From NCBI RefSeq assembly GCF_004364635.1, contig NZ_SOAX01000006.1, positions 62,001 to 126,000 on the forward strand: a DNA stretch of 64,000 nucleotides. Reading direction: 5' to 3'. The position numbers were made by a program, and so were the translations under genes. This DNA is from Halospina denitrificans. GTDB lineage: Bacteria > Pseudomonadota > Gammaproteobacteria > Pseudomonadales > Oleiphilaceae. This document shows positions 55,371 through 63,686 of the stretch, piece after piece; positions within the stretch are counted from its first letter, which is position 1; each line of letters begins with the position of its first letter. Under the pieces are notes generated by a model, which saw nothing but the letters and a program-made list of their open reading frames with translations, was not told where the DNA came from and made no database searches.

Positions 55371-56186
55371 ATGAGCCAACGGGTTTTCATTACCGGCGGG
55401 GCCAGTGGCCTCGGCCGGGCACTGGCATTGAACTACGCACGCCAGGGGGCGCGGGTCTGCATCGGTGACATCACCCCGGAGCAGGGCGTCGAGACCGAGG
55501 CGGAAATCAACAAGGCAGGCGGTGAAGGCCTCTTCCTGGAGTGCGATGTCCGCCGGATCTCGGATTTCGAGAAAGTGAAGGACCGCCTGGTGAAGGACTG
55601 GGGCGGCGTGGATGTGGTCGTGAACAACGCGGGCGTGGCCTCCGCGGGCTCCATCGAGGACACCACCATTGCCGACTGGGAGTGGATCCTGGACATCAAC
55701 GTCATGGGCGTGGTCCGGGGCTGCAAGGTGTTCACGCCGGTCCTGAAGGAGCAGGGTAGTGGCACCATCGTCAACATCGCCTCCATGGCCGGCCTTATGC
55801 TGGCGCCTCTGATGAACAGCTACAACGTTTCCAAGGCCGGAGTCATCGCGCTTTCCGAAACCATGAACCATGAGTTCATCGGCACCGGCGTGAACGTCTG
55901 CGTGGTCTGCCCGGCCTTCTTCCAGACCAACCTGACCAGCTCCATGCGCTCGAGCATTCCCGGCATACAGAAGAACGTGAACAAGCTGATGCAGCGCTCC
56001 AGCGTCACAGCGGATGACGTCGCAAATGACATCGCCCGCGCGGTGCGCAAGGGCCAGTTCTGGGTGCTGCCGCACAAGACCGAACGGCGGCTCTGGTACA
56101 TCAAGCGCGCCAGCCCGAAGGCTTTTGACTTCCTGCTCGGGCTCGAGAGCAAGCGCTGGATGAAGAAGATGCAGACCCAGAACTGA
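55371..56186 (+). CDS. Short-chain dehydrogenase/reductase
   Basis: 271 residues. NAD-binding TGGASGLGRALALNYARQG, NNAGVAS, catalytic serine in IVNIASMAGLM and YNVSKAG with the Y-x3-K pair. Second gene of the cluster, 15 bases after the dehydrogenase. In the 4-hydroxyacid model it would be the LvaD-like 3-hydroxyacyl-CoA (or acid) dehydrogenase. The C-terminus (LPHKTERRLWYIKRASPKAF) is longer and more basic than in simple SDRs. Confidence 0.92.
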   Translation: MSQRVFITGGASGLGRALALNYARQGARVCIGDITPEQGVETEAEINKAGGEGLFLECDVRRISDFEKVKDRLVKDWGGVDVVVNNAGVASAGSIEDTTIADWEWILDINVMGVVRGCKVFTPVLKEQGSGTIVNIASMAGLMLAPLMNSYNVSKAGVIALSETMNHEFIGTGVNVCVVCPAFFQTNLTSSMRSSIPGIQKNVNKLMQRSSVTADDVANDIARAVRKGQFWVLPHKTERRLWYIKRASPKAFDFLLGLESKRWMKKMQTQN

Positions 56187-56197
56187 AAGGTGGAATC

Positions 56198-57262
56198 ATG
56201 ACCCTTATTGATCAGCCCACGGACATCCGGGAAGGCGAGGCGCTGGACCCGGCGGTTGTCGACGGCTTCATGAAAGAGAAGCTGCCGGAACTCAGTGGCG
56301 AGCCCGTGATCCGCCAGTACCCGGGCGGCGCCTCGAACCTGACCTACCAGATCGACTACGGTGATCGCTCCTTTGTGCTGCGGCGTCCGCCCTTCGGTCA
56401 CAAGGCCAAGTCCGCCCACGACATGCTGCGCGAAGCGCGCATCATGAGCGCGCTGAAGCCGGTGTATCCCTACGTGCCCAACATCATCGCCATCTGCGAT
56501 GACCACAGCGTGCTGGGGGATGATTTCTACGTGATGGAGCGCCTGGAAGGCATCATCCTGCGCCAGGATTTTCCCGAGGGTTTCGAGCTGAGTGAGTCGG
56601 ATACCAACAAGCTCTGCAAAAACGTTGTCGACAAGCTGGTGGACCTGCACCGCGTGGATTACCAGTCCGCCGGCCTCGACCAGATCGGCAAGGGCGCAGG
56701 TTACGTCAAGCGCCAGATCGACGGCTGGAGCGACCGTTTCCGCAAGGCGCGTACCGAGGACGTGGCGGACTTCGAATCCGTGATGGCCTGGCTGCAGGAG
56801 AAAATGCCGGAGGATGTGGCCACCTGCATCATCCACAACGACTTCCGCTTCGATAACGTCGTCCTCAACCCGGACAACCCCTTCGAAGTGATCGGCATCC
56901 TGGACTGGGAAATGGCCACCTTGGGCGACCCGCTCATGGACCTGGGCAACAGCCTCGCGTACTGGGTCCAGGCCGACGACGACCAGTTCTTCCAGATGCT
57001 GCGCCGCCAGCCCACGCACCGCCCAGGCATGATGACCCGCGACGAGGTCGTGGCCTACTACATGGAGCGCTCTGGCTACCACGCCGAGAACTTCGACTTC
57101 TACGAAGTCTACGGCCTCTTCCGCCTGGCCGGCATCGTGCAGCAGATCTACTACCGCTACTACCACGGCCAGACCACGGACAAGCGCTTCGCCGGCTTCG
57201 GCCAGGCCGCGAACTACCTCGAACAGCGCTGCAAGCGCCTGATCGACCAGAGCAGCCTCTAG
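56198..57262 (+). CDS. APH-family phosphotransferase, LvaA/ACAD10-like kinase
   Basis: 354 residues of the aminoglycoside/choline-kinase-like fold. ATP-binding lobe GGASNLTYQIDYGDRSFVLR; catalytic Brenner motif CIIHNDFRFDNVVLNPDNP; metal-binding ILDWEMATLGDPLMDLGN. By context it is a candidate 4-hydroxyacyl-CoA kinase, the step that puts phosphate on the 4-hydroxyl before the dehydrogenase acts. It lies 11 bases after the SDR gene. An antibiotic-modifying role is unlikely given the neighbours. Confidence 0.9.
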   Translation: MTLIDQPTDIREGEALDPAVVDGFMKEKLPELSGEPVIRQYPGGASNLTYQIDYGDRSFVLRRPPFGHKAKSAHDMLREARIMSALKPVYPYVPNIIAICDDHSVLGDDFYVMERLEGIILRQDFPEGFELSESDTNKLCKNVVDKLVDLHRVDYQSAGLDQIGKGAGYVKRQIDGWSDRFRKARTEDVADFESVMAWLQEKMPEDVATCIIHNDFRFDNVVLNPDNPFEVIGILDWEMATLGDPLMDLGNSLAYWVQADDDQFFQMLRRQPTHRPGMMTRDEVVAYYMERSGYHAENFDFYEVYGLFRLAGIVQQIYYRYYHGQTTDKRFAGFGQAANYLEQRCKRLIDQSSL

Positions 57263-57274
57263 CGGAGCGGACCC

Positions 57275-57967
57275 ATGGCAACCCTGCACCTGATCCGCCA
57301 CGGCCAGGCCAGCTTCGGCGCCTCCGACTACGACCGACTCTCACCCAAGGGGTGGGAGCAGGGCCGAGTCCTCGGCCGCTGGCTGGCCCGCCACACAACG
57401 CCGGACCAGATCATTGGCGGCGAACTCCGCCGCCACCGCGAAACCATCGACGCCATGACCGAAGGCTACGGCGACGGACTCCCCGAACCCGGCATCCACC
57501 CCGGACTCAACGAATTCGACCACCTGTCCGTCCTCGAAGCCTACCGCCCCGGCTGGGCCAACCCGGATGTCATGACCCGTGAACTGGCCAAAACCGACGA
57601 CCCCAGAAAGGCCTTCCAGAAAGCCTTCACCGAAGCCATCACCCGCTGGGTCAGCGGCCACAACGACGCCGACTACCCCGAACCCTGGCGCGACTTCCGC
57701 GACCGGGTCACCAAGGGCCTGGACGACATCATCCACGACGCCGGCGACGCCAAAGACATCTACGCCATCACCTCCGGCGGCCCCATCAGCGTCATCGCCC
57801 AGTCCCTGCTCGACCTGGACGACCGCCGCGCCCTGAAACTCAACGAAGTCCTGGCCAACGCCAGTATTTCACGGGTCCTGTTCAGCGGCAGCCGTCGCAG
57901 CCTGGCGGTTTTCAACAGTTACGGTCATCTGGAAGGTGAGGATCCTGGCTTGGTGACCTACCGATGA
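57275..57967 (+). CDS. Histidine phosphatase family protein (phosphoglycerate-mutase-like)
   Basis: 230 residues. The RHG motif is LIRHGQASFG near the N-terminus; the second catalytic histidine expected in this family is less clear (ITSGGPISVIAQSLLDLDD occupies the position, with no obvious H), so activity is uncertain. It is 12 bases after the kinase gene and could clear a phospho-acid by-product or regulate the pathway; that is inferred. Codons end in C almost everywhere, more so than in most of the window. Confidence 0.85.
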   Translation: MATLHLIRHGQASFGASDYDRLSPKGWEQGRVLGRWLARHTTPDQIIGGELRRHRETIDAMTEGYGDGLPEPGIHPGLNEFDHLSVLEAYRPGWANPDVMTRELAKTDDPRKAFQKAFTEAITRWVSGHNDADYPEPWRDFRDRVTKGLDDIIHDAGDAKDIYAITSGGPISVIAQSLLDLDDRRALKLNEVLANASISRVLFSGSRRSLAVFNSYGHLEGEDPGLVTYR

Positions 57968-58005
57968 TTTCGGCGAACGAATAATTCACAGGAAGCACGG
58001 GATGA

Positions 58006-58114
58006 GCAGGGATTGGGGCCCCTCAAACGGGAAGCTCCGGAGCCATGGATGGCGGAGGGCAGCGTACAGGGACGTATTTACAGCGATTCCCGTTTGAGGG
58101 GCCCCAATCCCTGC
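58006..58114 (+). repeat. Hairpin repeat, copy C
   Basis: Arms 58006-58033 and 58087-58114 are perfectly complementary over 28 bases; apical segment 58034-58086 is 53 bases, 48/53 identical to copy B and 39/53 to copy A. The bases GATGAGC (58001-58007) match copy B; the arm centre does not. It lies between the histidine phosphatase and the second SDR gene. No T-run follows the right arm. Confidence 0.9.
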
Positions 58115-58185
58115 GACCAGCAAACTCCCAAACAACCGGCAATTCTGAAGTTGCCGGCAAACAAACATGAAGAAGGACTGAAACA

Positions 58186-58950
58186 ATGAGCGACCTTTTC
58201 GATCTCACCGGACGCATAGCATTAGTAACCGGCGCCAGCCGCGGCATCGGCGAAGAAATCGCCAAACTACTCGCCAAACAAGGCGCCCAGGTCATCGTCT
58301 CCAGCCGCAAGATCGACGGCTGCGAAGCCGTCGCCAAGGCCATCCGCGACGACGGCGGCAAAGCCGAAGCCATCGCCTGCCACATCGGAGAAATGGAACA
58401 GATCGACGCCATCTTCGCCGACATCGAAGGTCGCTACGGCAAACTCGACATCCTCGTCAACAACGCCGCCGCCAACCCCTACTTCGGCCCCATCGAAGAC
58501 ACCGACGAAACCGCCTTCCAGAAAACCATCGACGTCAACATCCGCGGCTACTTCTTCATGACCAGCAAGGGCGTGAACCTCATGAAGAAAAACGGCGGCG
58601 GCTCCATCGTGAACGTCGCCTCCGTCAACGGCGTCATCCCCGGCCACTACCAGGGCATCTACTCCATCAGCAAGGCCGCCGTCATCCAGATGACCAAGTC
58701 CTTCGCCACCGAACTGGGCACCAAGGGCGTGCGCGTGAATGCGCTGCTGCCGGGCCTGACCGACACCAAGTTCGCCAGTGCCCTGACCACCAACGACAGC
58801 ATCAAGCAGCAGGCCCTGGCACACATCCCCCAGAAGCGGATCGCCGAACCCAGCGAAATGGCCGGCGCGGTTCTCTACCTCGTCTCCGACGCCGCAAGTT
58901 ACACCACCGGCACCTGCCTGAACGTGGATGGCGGCTACCTCACCGTCTAA
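58186..58950 (+). CDS. Short-chain dehydrogenase/reductase
   Basis: 254 residues. GASRGIGEEIAKLLAKQGAQ binds the nucleotide; NNAAANPYFGP, IVNVASVNGVIPG (catalytic serine) and YSISKAAVIQMTKSFATELG (Y-x3-K) follow; LNVDGGYLT closes it as in classical SDRs. It has GAAGGA upstream of the ATG and is separated from the phosphatase by hairpin copy C. Possibly a further oxidoreductase of the same pathway. C-ending codons dominate. A strong intrinsic terminator follows. Confidence 0.92.
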   Translation: MSDLFDLTGRIALVTGASRGIGEEIAKLLAKQGAQVIVSSRKIDGCEAVAKAIRDDGGKAEAIACHIGEMEQIDAIFADIEGRYGKLDILVNNAAANPYFGPIEDTDETAFQKTIDVNIRGYFFMTSKGVNLMKKNGGGSIVNVASVNGVIPGHYQGIYSISKAAVIQMTKSFATELGTKGVRVNALLPGLTDTKFASALTTNDSIKQQALAHIPQKRIAEPSEMAGAVLYLVSDAASYTTGTCLNVDGGYLTV

Positions 58951-58960
58951 CCCGTTACCC

Positions 58961-59000
58961 GCCGGAACCACTAACTTCTCCCCGGTGGTTCCGGCTTTTT
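58961..59000 (+). terminator. Rho-independent terminator after the SDR gene
   Basis: GCCGGAACCAC (58961-58971) pairs perfectly with GTGGTTCCGGC (58985-58995), loop 13 bases, followed by TTTTTCTTT. It lies 10 bases after the SDR stop and ends the transcription unit. Nothing else is supported in 59001-59227. Confidence 0.9.
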
Positions 59001-59227
59001 CTTTCCCGATTCAAAACGTATTTACATTCCTCTGGCGCTCCGGTGAACGAGCTCAAGCTCGATCCTTTATCCAGATTCCGGATGAAGAGCGGGTCACTTT
59101 CTGGGGTATCCCATGCCGGCTTCCGAATTCCGCAGTCTTGTGCATGAGCACTTGTCAATCCTGTCCTGATCCCCCATCTTAAAGGTTCAGGAACTCCTTT
59201 TTCAGTCTGACTGGTTGCAGGACGCTG

Positions 59228-60652
59228 ATGATGCGAATGGCTCCGCGGTGGGTGTTTTATCTCTGCCTGTTGATGCTTGGCGGCTTGCTGCTGCTCGCCG
59301 CCCAGGCCCAGGAAACGGAAGAGAGTAGTGGTCCCGCGGACGTCCGGGTGATGACCCTTGAGGGGTCCATTGGCCCGGCGGTGAGCGACTGGTTCACCCG
59401 AACCCTTTCCGATGCGGAAGAAGGCGGTGCCGATCTGCTGGTGCTTGAGCTGGACACGCCCGGCGGCCTCGACAGCTCCATGCGCGATATGATCAAAGCC
59501 ATTCTCAGCTCGGACGTTCCCGTGGCTACCTATGTCACACCCAGGGGTGCCCGTGCTGCCAGCGCTGGAACCTACCTTCTTTATGCTTCCCATATTGCCG
59601 CCATGGCACCAGCCACCAACCTGGGGTCCGCCACGCCTGTGCAGATTGGTGGTGGCGGTGGTGGTGATGACGGCGGTGATACGCCTTTCAGTCTGCAGAC
59701 TGAGGGCGGTACGGAAGATACTCAGGAAGGTGAGGCGGATTCCCCGGATAATCGGAGCGCCATGGATAAGAAGGTGATCAATGATGCCGTTGCCTATATC
59801 CGGGGGCTGGCGGAACTGCGGGGGCGCAACGCTGATTGGGCGGAAGCGGCGGTGCGGGAAGCGGTAAACCTCTCCTCCAGCGAAGCCCTTGAAAAGAACG
59901 TGATCGATATCCGGGCCGACAGCCTTGCCGATATGCTGGAACAGGCCGACGGTCGGGAAGTGGACGTCAACGGTGTGATGCGCATGCTGGCTCTGAAGGA
60001 GCACAGCCTGGCCCGGGTGGAGAAGGACTGGCGCACGGAATTCCTGACCGTGATCACCAATCCCAATGTGGCTTATATCCTGATGCTGGTGGGCATCTAT
60101 GGCCTGATCCTCGAGTTCTATAACCCCGGCATGGGCGTGCCCGGCGTCGTGGGCGGGATTTCACTTCTGGTGGGGTTGTATGCACTCCAGATGCTGCCCA
60201 TCAGCTATGTGGGGCTTGGGCTTATCCTGCTGGGTATCGGGTTGATGGCGGTCGAGGCCTTTTCGCCCAGTTTCGGAATCCTGGGCGGCGGTGGCGCCGT
60301 ATCCTTTATTGTGGGGTCAATCATGCTGATGGATACCGACCTTCCGGGTTACCAGATTGCCATGCCGCTGATTGCGGCGCTGGCCGTGACCACCGTGGTG
60401 ATCATGGTGTTCGTGGTCCGTATGGCCCTGTACGCATGGAACACGACCATCGTCACGGGCCAGGAGGGGATGGAGGGGACCACGGCGGTGGCCATTCATG
60501 GATTTGAGAATGGTCGAGGCCGCGTGCGCGTGCTGGGTGAAATCTGGCAGGCGGAATCGGACGAACCAATCAGCGAAAACGATATTGTGCGTATTCTGGA
60601 AGTTAAAGGACTTAAACTCAGGGTGAAGCCAGAGGGGCAATCCAATGTTTGA
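59228..60652 (+). CDS. NfeD-family membrane serine protease (ClpP class)
   Basis: 474 residues: signal peptide (about 1-27), a periplasmic ClpP-like protease domain with nucleophile S112 in [10 protein letters not shown] and K182 in [10 protein letters not shown], then four or five membrane helices (about 270-400, e.g. [20 protein letters not shown]), and a C-terminal NfeD OB domain ([14 protein letters not shown]). Between S112 and K182 is a Gly/Asp/Glu-rich insertion (about 141-178) not usual in archaeal homologs. It is coupled to the slipin gene (8-base overlap). Such pairs are thought to degrade or regulate stomatin oligomers. Confidence 0.92.
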   Translation: MMRMAPRWVFYLCLLMLGGLLLLAAQAQETEESSGPADVRVMTLEGSIGPAVSDWFTRTLSDAEEGGADLLVLELDTPGGLDSSMRDMIKAILSSDVPVATYVTPRGARAASAGTYLLYASHIAAMAPATNLGSATPVQIGGGGGGDDGGDTPFSLQTEGGTEDTQEGEADSPDNRSAMDKKVINDAVAYIRGLAELRGRNADWAEAAVREAVNLSSSEALEKNVIDIRADSLADMLEQADGREVDVNGVMRMLALKEHSLARVEKDWRTEFLTVITNPNVAYILMLVGIYGLILEFYNPGMGVPGVVGGISLLVGLYALQMLPISYVGLGLILLGIGLMAVEAFSPSFGILGGGGAVSFIVGSIMLMDTDLPGYQIAMPLIAALAVTTVVIMVFVVRMALYAWNTTIVTGQEGMEGTTAVAIHGFENGRGRVRVLGEIWQAESDEPISENDIVRILEVKGLKLRVKPEGQSNV

Positions 60653-61505
60653 ATATTTCACCATCGCCATTGTACTGATCGTCATCAGCTTGCTGATCAG
60701 TATGTTCCGTATCCTCAGGGAGTATGAGCGCGGCGTCATCTTCCTGCTTGGCCGCTTCCAGAAGGTTAAGGGGCCCGGCCTGATCATTGTCATCCCCTTC
60801 ATTCAGCAGATGGTACGCACGGATCTGCGCACCATCGTGCTGGACGTGCCCTCCCAGGACGTGATTTCCCGGGATAACGTGTCCGTCAAGGTGAACGCGG
60901 TCCTGTATTTCCGGGTCATGGACCCGCAGCACGCGGTCATCAATGTGGAGAACTTCTACGCCGCAACCAGTCAGCTGGCGCAGACCACGCTGCGTTCAGT
61001 ACTGGGTAAGCATGAACTGGATGACATGCTGGCGTCCCGGGACAAGCTTAATGAGGACATCCAGGATATCCTGGACTCCCAGACGGATGCCTGGGGCATC
61101 AAGGTCTCGAATGTTGAGATCAAGCACGTGGACCTGGATGAGTCCATGATCCGGGTGATTGCCCGCCAGGCGGAGGCGGAACGCACGCGGCGCGCCAAGA
61201 TCATTCACGCCGAGGGTGAGCATGAGGCGTCCAAACGCCTGCTTGAGGCTGCCAGGACGCTGTCCAAGCGTTCTGAAGCCCTGCAGCTTCGTTACCTGCA
61301 GACCCTGACCGAGATCTCCAGTGACAAGACCAACACCATTGTCTTCCCCGTGGATCTGCTGCGGGATCTGCGCAAAGGCCTTGGCCTGGGCGCAGATGCG
61401 CCGGATGATGACCTCGACACTGCCGATACCGGGGAAGAAGCCGCCAGTAGTGACAGCTTCGTCGATACCAGCGAGCTCATGGGCGACCAGCCCGATAAGG
61501 GCTGA
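60645..61505 (+). CDS. Slipin (stomatin/prohibitin-like SPFH protein)
   Basis: 286 residues: N-terminal membrane hairpin (about 1-25), SPFH domain with [20 protein letters not shown] and [20 protein letters not shown], then a coiled-coil-like helical region ([20 protein letters not shown]) and an acidic tail. Scaffold protein of membrane microdomains and partner of NfeD proteases. Convergent with the arsenite methyltransferase gene; the stops abut. Confidence 0.95.
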   Translation: MFEYFTIAIVLIVISLLISMFRILREYERGVIFLLGRFQKVKGPGLIIVIPFIQQMVRTDLRTIVLDVPSQDVISRDNVSVKVNAVLYFRVMDPQHAVINVENFYAATSQLAQTTLRSVLGKHELDDMLASRDKLNEDIQDILDSQTDAWGIKVSNVEIKHVDLDESMIRVIARQAEAERTRRAKIIHAEGEHEASKRLLEAARTLSKRSEALQLRYLQTLTEISSDKTNTIVFPVDLLRDLRKGLGLGADAPDDDLDTADTGEEAASSDSFVDTSELMGDQPDKG

Positions 61506-62552
61506 TCAGCAGCAGCCACCGGAGGCGGTGTCCGAGGTGTCGGCGCTGTCAAAGGGCAGTGCGGTGCCGCAGCCCTCGAAGATGCCGTAATGGCGCTCGA
61601 AGTTGCCGATGAACTCGAAGTGGGGCGCGAAACGCGTATCCGCCAGCATCTTCCAGGTGTTGCCACAGACCGGGAAGACCCGGCCCGCCTCGATGTGGTG
61701 GTGCTTGTCCAGGCGGAAGAGCGCTTCTTCGCCCTCTACAGTGCCCTTATAGATAACGGCCTGCCCGTAGTCCTCGCAGTGGGGCTCCAGGTCGCCCAGC
61801 TTGAAAAGCCGGTAGGTGGCGGAAAAGAAACGCGCCGGCGCCAGCTTGGCCTCAATGGTCTCGTTATCAATGGTCAGGGGCCTGTCTTCCACCAGTCTCG
61901 GGTCCGTGAAGCCCACGGCGCGGGACAGGTTGTGGAAGTCATTCCAGTACAGGGCGCCCGACAGGCATTCGCCGTACAGCACCGGGTCATCCTTCAGGCG
62001 GGATGGGATCCGCCGATCCGAGTAGACATCCGAGAAATAGAACTCTCCCCCGGGCATGAGGACACGGAAGACCTCCGAGAGCACCTTTTCCTTGTCCGGG
62101 CTCAGGTTGATCACGCAATTGGAGATGACAATGTCAAAGTAATTGTCCTCCAGCCCCAGCTCATCGAGCTGCTCAATGTAGCCTTCCAGGAAGCGCACAT
62201 TGGAGCGGCTGTAGCCGAAGGTTTCCCGGTGATACTCTTCGTGGCGGCGGGCGACCGCAAGCTGTTCCGGGGTCATGTCCACGCCCACCACTTCACCGGA
62301 TTCACCGACGAGCTTTGAGAGCACGTAGCAGTCCCGGCCACTGCCGCTGCCCAGATCCAGGATCCGCATGCCTTCCAGTTCCTGGGGGGCAACCAACCCG
62401 CAGCCATAGTATTTGGCCAGGACTTCGTCGTGGATGCTGGCAAGGATGGGTTTCAGCCAGTTCGGGGGCGCCTGGTCACAGCAGGCATTGGTTTGGAGAT
62501 CCTCGGTGCCCTGCAGCTGTTTGCCGTAGTAATCCTGAACCTCGTCTCGCAT
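61506..62552 (-). CDS. arsM: Arsenite methyltransferase, AS3MT type
   Basis: SAM-dependent enzyme that methylates arsenite to methyl- and dimethylarsenicals. The ATG with GGAG 9 bases upstream gives 348 residues; an ATG 21 bases further out lacks a binding site. The SAM-binding core is ILDLGSGSGRDCYVLSKLVG. The arsenic-binding cysteines are C51 (YYGCGLV), C146 (SNCVINLSPDK) and C196 (GECLSGALYW); C24-C25 (NACC) and the terminal GGCC add more thiols. Segments such as YYGCGLVAPQEL, GSGSGRDCYVLS and GGEFYFSDVYSD closely resemble human AS3MT. No arsR, arsB or arsC is nearby. Convergent with slipin; divergent from the next gene. Confidence 0.93.
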   Translation of the reverse strand: MRDEVQDYYGKQLQGTEDLQTNACCDQAPPNWLKPILASIHDEVLAKYYGCGLVAPQELEGMRILDLGSGSGRDCYVLSKLVGESGEVVGVDMTPEQLAVARRHEEYHRETFGYSRSNVRFLEGYIEQLDELGLEDNYFDIVISNCVINLSPDKEKVLSEVFRVLMPGGEFYFSDVYSDRRIPSRLKDDPVLYGECLSGALYWNDFHNLSRAVGFTDPRLVEDRPLTIDNETIEAKLAPARFFSATYRLFKLGDLEPHCEDYGQAVIYKGTVEGEEALFRLDKHHHIEAGRVFPVCGNTWKMLADTRFAPHFEFIGNFERHYGIFEGCGTALPFDSADTSDTASGGCC

Positions 62553-62646
62553 AATCGGTGTCTCCGGTTGCATTAGGTGCGATGGGGCATTCCCGCCTGC
62601 ATTGCCCGCTGCACGAACGCACTATTTGGACAAGGAGCGACCCTGA

Positions 62647-63312
62647 TTGTTACAGGAAGCGCACCCGTATTCGTGTCCGGTCTGTGAATCGGTAGCACCC
62701 CATTTTTTCATGAGCGTGGCGGAGCGTCATTATTACCGGTGCCCGGACTGCATGGCCACGTTTCTGGCCCCGGATCAGCGTCCGCTGCCCTCCGCGGAGA
62801 AGGCTGAATACGACCAGCACCGGAATGACGTTAGCGATCCCGGGTACCGCCGTTTTCTGGGCAGACTTGCGGATGTGCTCATGCCGCGCCTTGACCCCGG
62901 CGCCAGGGGGCTGGATTTCGGCTGTGGACCCGGCCCTGCGCTGATTGCCATGCTGAATGAGTCCGGATTCCAGACCCTCGGGTACGATCCCTTCTGCGCC
63001 CCGGATCAGCGCCTGCTGTCGGATACCTACGACTTCGTTACCTGTACCGAGGTGGTTGAGCACCTGCACGATCCGGCCGGCACCTTCCAGCTTCTGGATC
63101 AGTGCCTGAATCCCGGCGGCTGGCTGGGCGTGATGACCTGTTTCCAGACGGACGATGAGCGGTTCGCCGGCTGGCATTACCGGCGTGATCCGACCCATGT
63201 CGTATTCTACCGTCAGGAGACGATGCGGGTGCTGGCCGGGCGTTTCGGGTGGGAGTGCACGATTCCGCGCAAGGATGTGGCGCTGTTCCGGAAGGCAGGG
63301 AGGGCTGGGTGA
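62647..63312 (+). CDS. Methyltransferase with N-terminal zinc ribbon
   Basis: 221 residues from a TTG with AGGAG about 9 bases upstream. The N-terminus has C10, C13, C32 and C35 (CPVC and CPDC), a zinc ribbon; the rest is a class I SAM domain with GLDFGCGPGPALIAMLN, CTEVVEHLHDPAGTFQLLDQ and HYRRDPTHVVFYRQETM. The pattern is typical of a group of uncharacterised methyltransferases, often acting on sugars or peptides. Substrate unknown. It is divergent from arsM and convergent with fdxA, the stops adjoining. Confidence 0.85.
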   Translation: MLQEAHPYSCPVCESVAPHFFMSVAERHYYRCPDCMATFLAPDQRPLPSAEKAEYDQHRNDVSDPGYRRFLGRLADVLMPRLDPGARGLDFGCGPGPALIAMLNESGFQTLGYDPFCAPDQRLLSDTYDFVTCTEVVEHLHDPAGTFQLLDQCLNPGGWLGVMTCFQTDDERFAGWHYRRDPTHVVFYRQETMRVLAGRFGWECTIPRKDVALFRKAGRAG

Positions 63313-63639
63313 TCAGCCCTCTTCGAGATACTGCTTCTTGCCGGGGACACCATCCCACTCCTCGGCATCCGGCGGCGGATCCTTCTTCTCGGTGATGTTG
63401 GGCCACTTGGCGGCCATATCCGCATTGATTTCCAGGAATACGGCCTGATCGTCCGGCACTTCGTCCTCGGAGTAGATCGCTTCGGCGGGACACTCGGGCT
63501 CACAGAGGGCGCAGTCGATGCACTCGTCCGGATCAATGGCCAGGAAATTGGGCCCTTCATAGAAGCAGTCCACGGGACAGACTTCCACGCAATCCGTGTA
63601 TTTGCACTTGATGCAGTTCTCTGTAACAACAAAGGTCAT
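63313..63639 (-). CDS. fdxA: 7Fe ferredoxin FdxA
   Basis: 108 residues with one 3Fe-4S and one 4Fe-4S cluster. The cysteines are C9, C17, C21 (with C12), C25, C40, C43, C46 and C50; this spacing is that of Azotobacter ferredoxin I. The C-terminal extension (about 55-108, [20 protein letters not shown]) is typical of FdxA in gammaproteobacteria. AGGA lies 10 bases before the ATG. It sits between the zinc-ribbon methyltransferase gene and mutS, a conserved neighbourhood (mutS-fdxA). Confidence 0.97.
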   Translation of the reverse strand: MTFVVTENCIKCKYTDCVEVCPVDCFYEGPNFLAIDPDECIDCALCEPECPAEAIYSEDEVPDDQAVFLEINADMAAKWPNITEKKDPPPDAEEWDGVPGKKQYLEEG

Positions 63640-63686
63640 GATTGAATCCTGCTTTTCATCAGAGCCGGCTATTCTAGGGTGCCGTG

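Noticed and set aside
56198-57262. Aminoglycoside resistance phosphotransferase
   Set aside because: The fold is shared, but the operon with an acyl-CoA dehydrogenase and SDR points to a metabolic kinase.
54005-58114. Composite transposon or integron cassette bounded by the hairpins
   Set aside because: No transposase or integrase gene is present, no target duplication was seen, and the hairpins lack the R-box (GTTRRRY) pattern of attC sites. The cassette idea is kept only as a question.
57986-58186. Open frame of 66 residues on the minus strand with NTSLYAALRHPWLRS
   Set aside because: Same cause: it is the translation of hairpin copy C.
58951-59227. Small gene between the terminator and the NfeD gene (open frame 58928-59182)
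   Set aside because: It starts inside the SDR gene, crosses the terminator and has no ribosome binding site or recognisable similarity.
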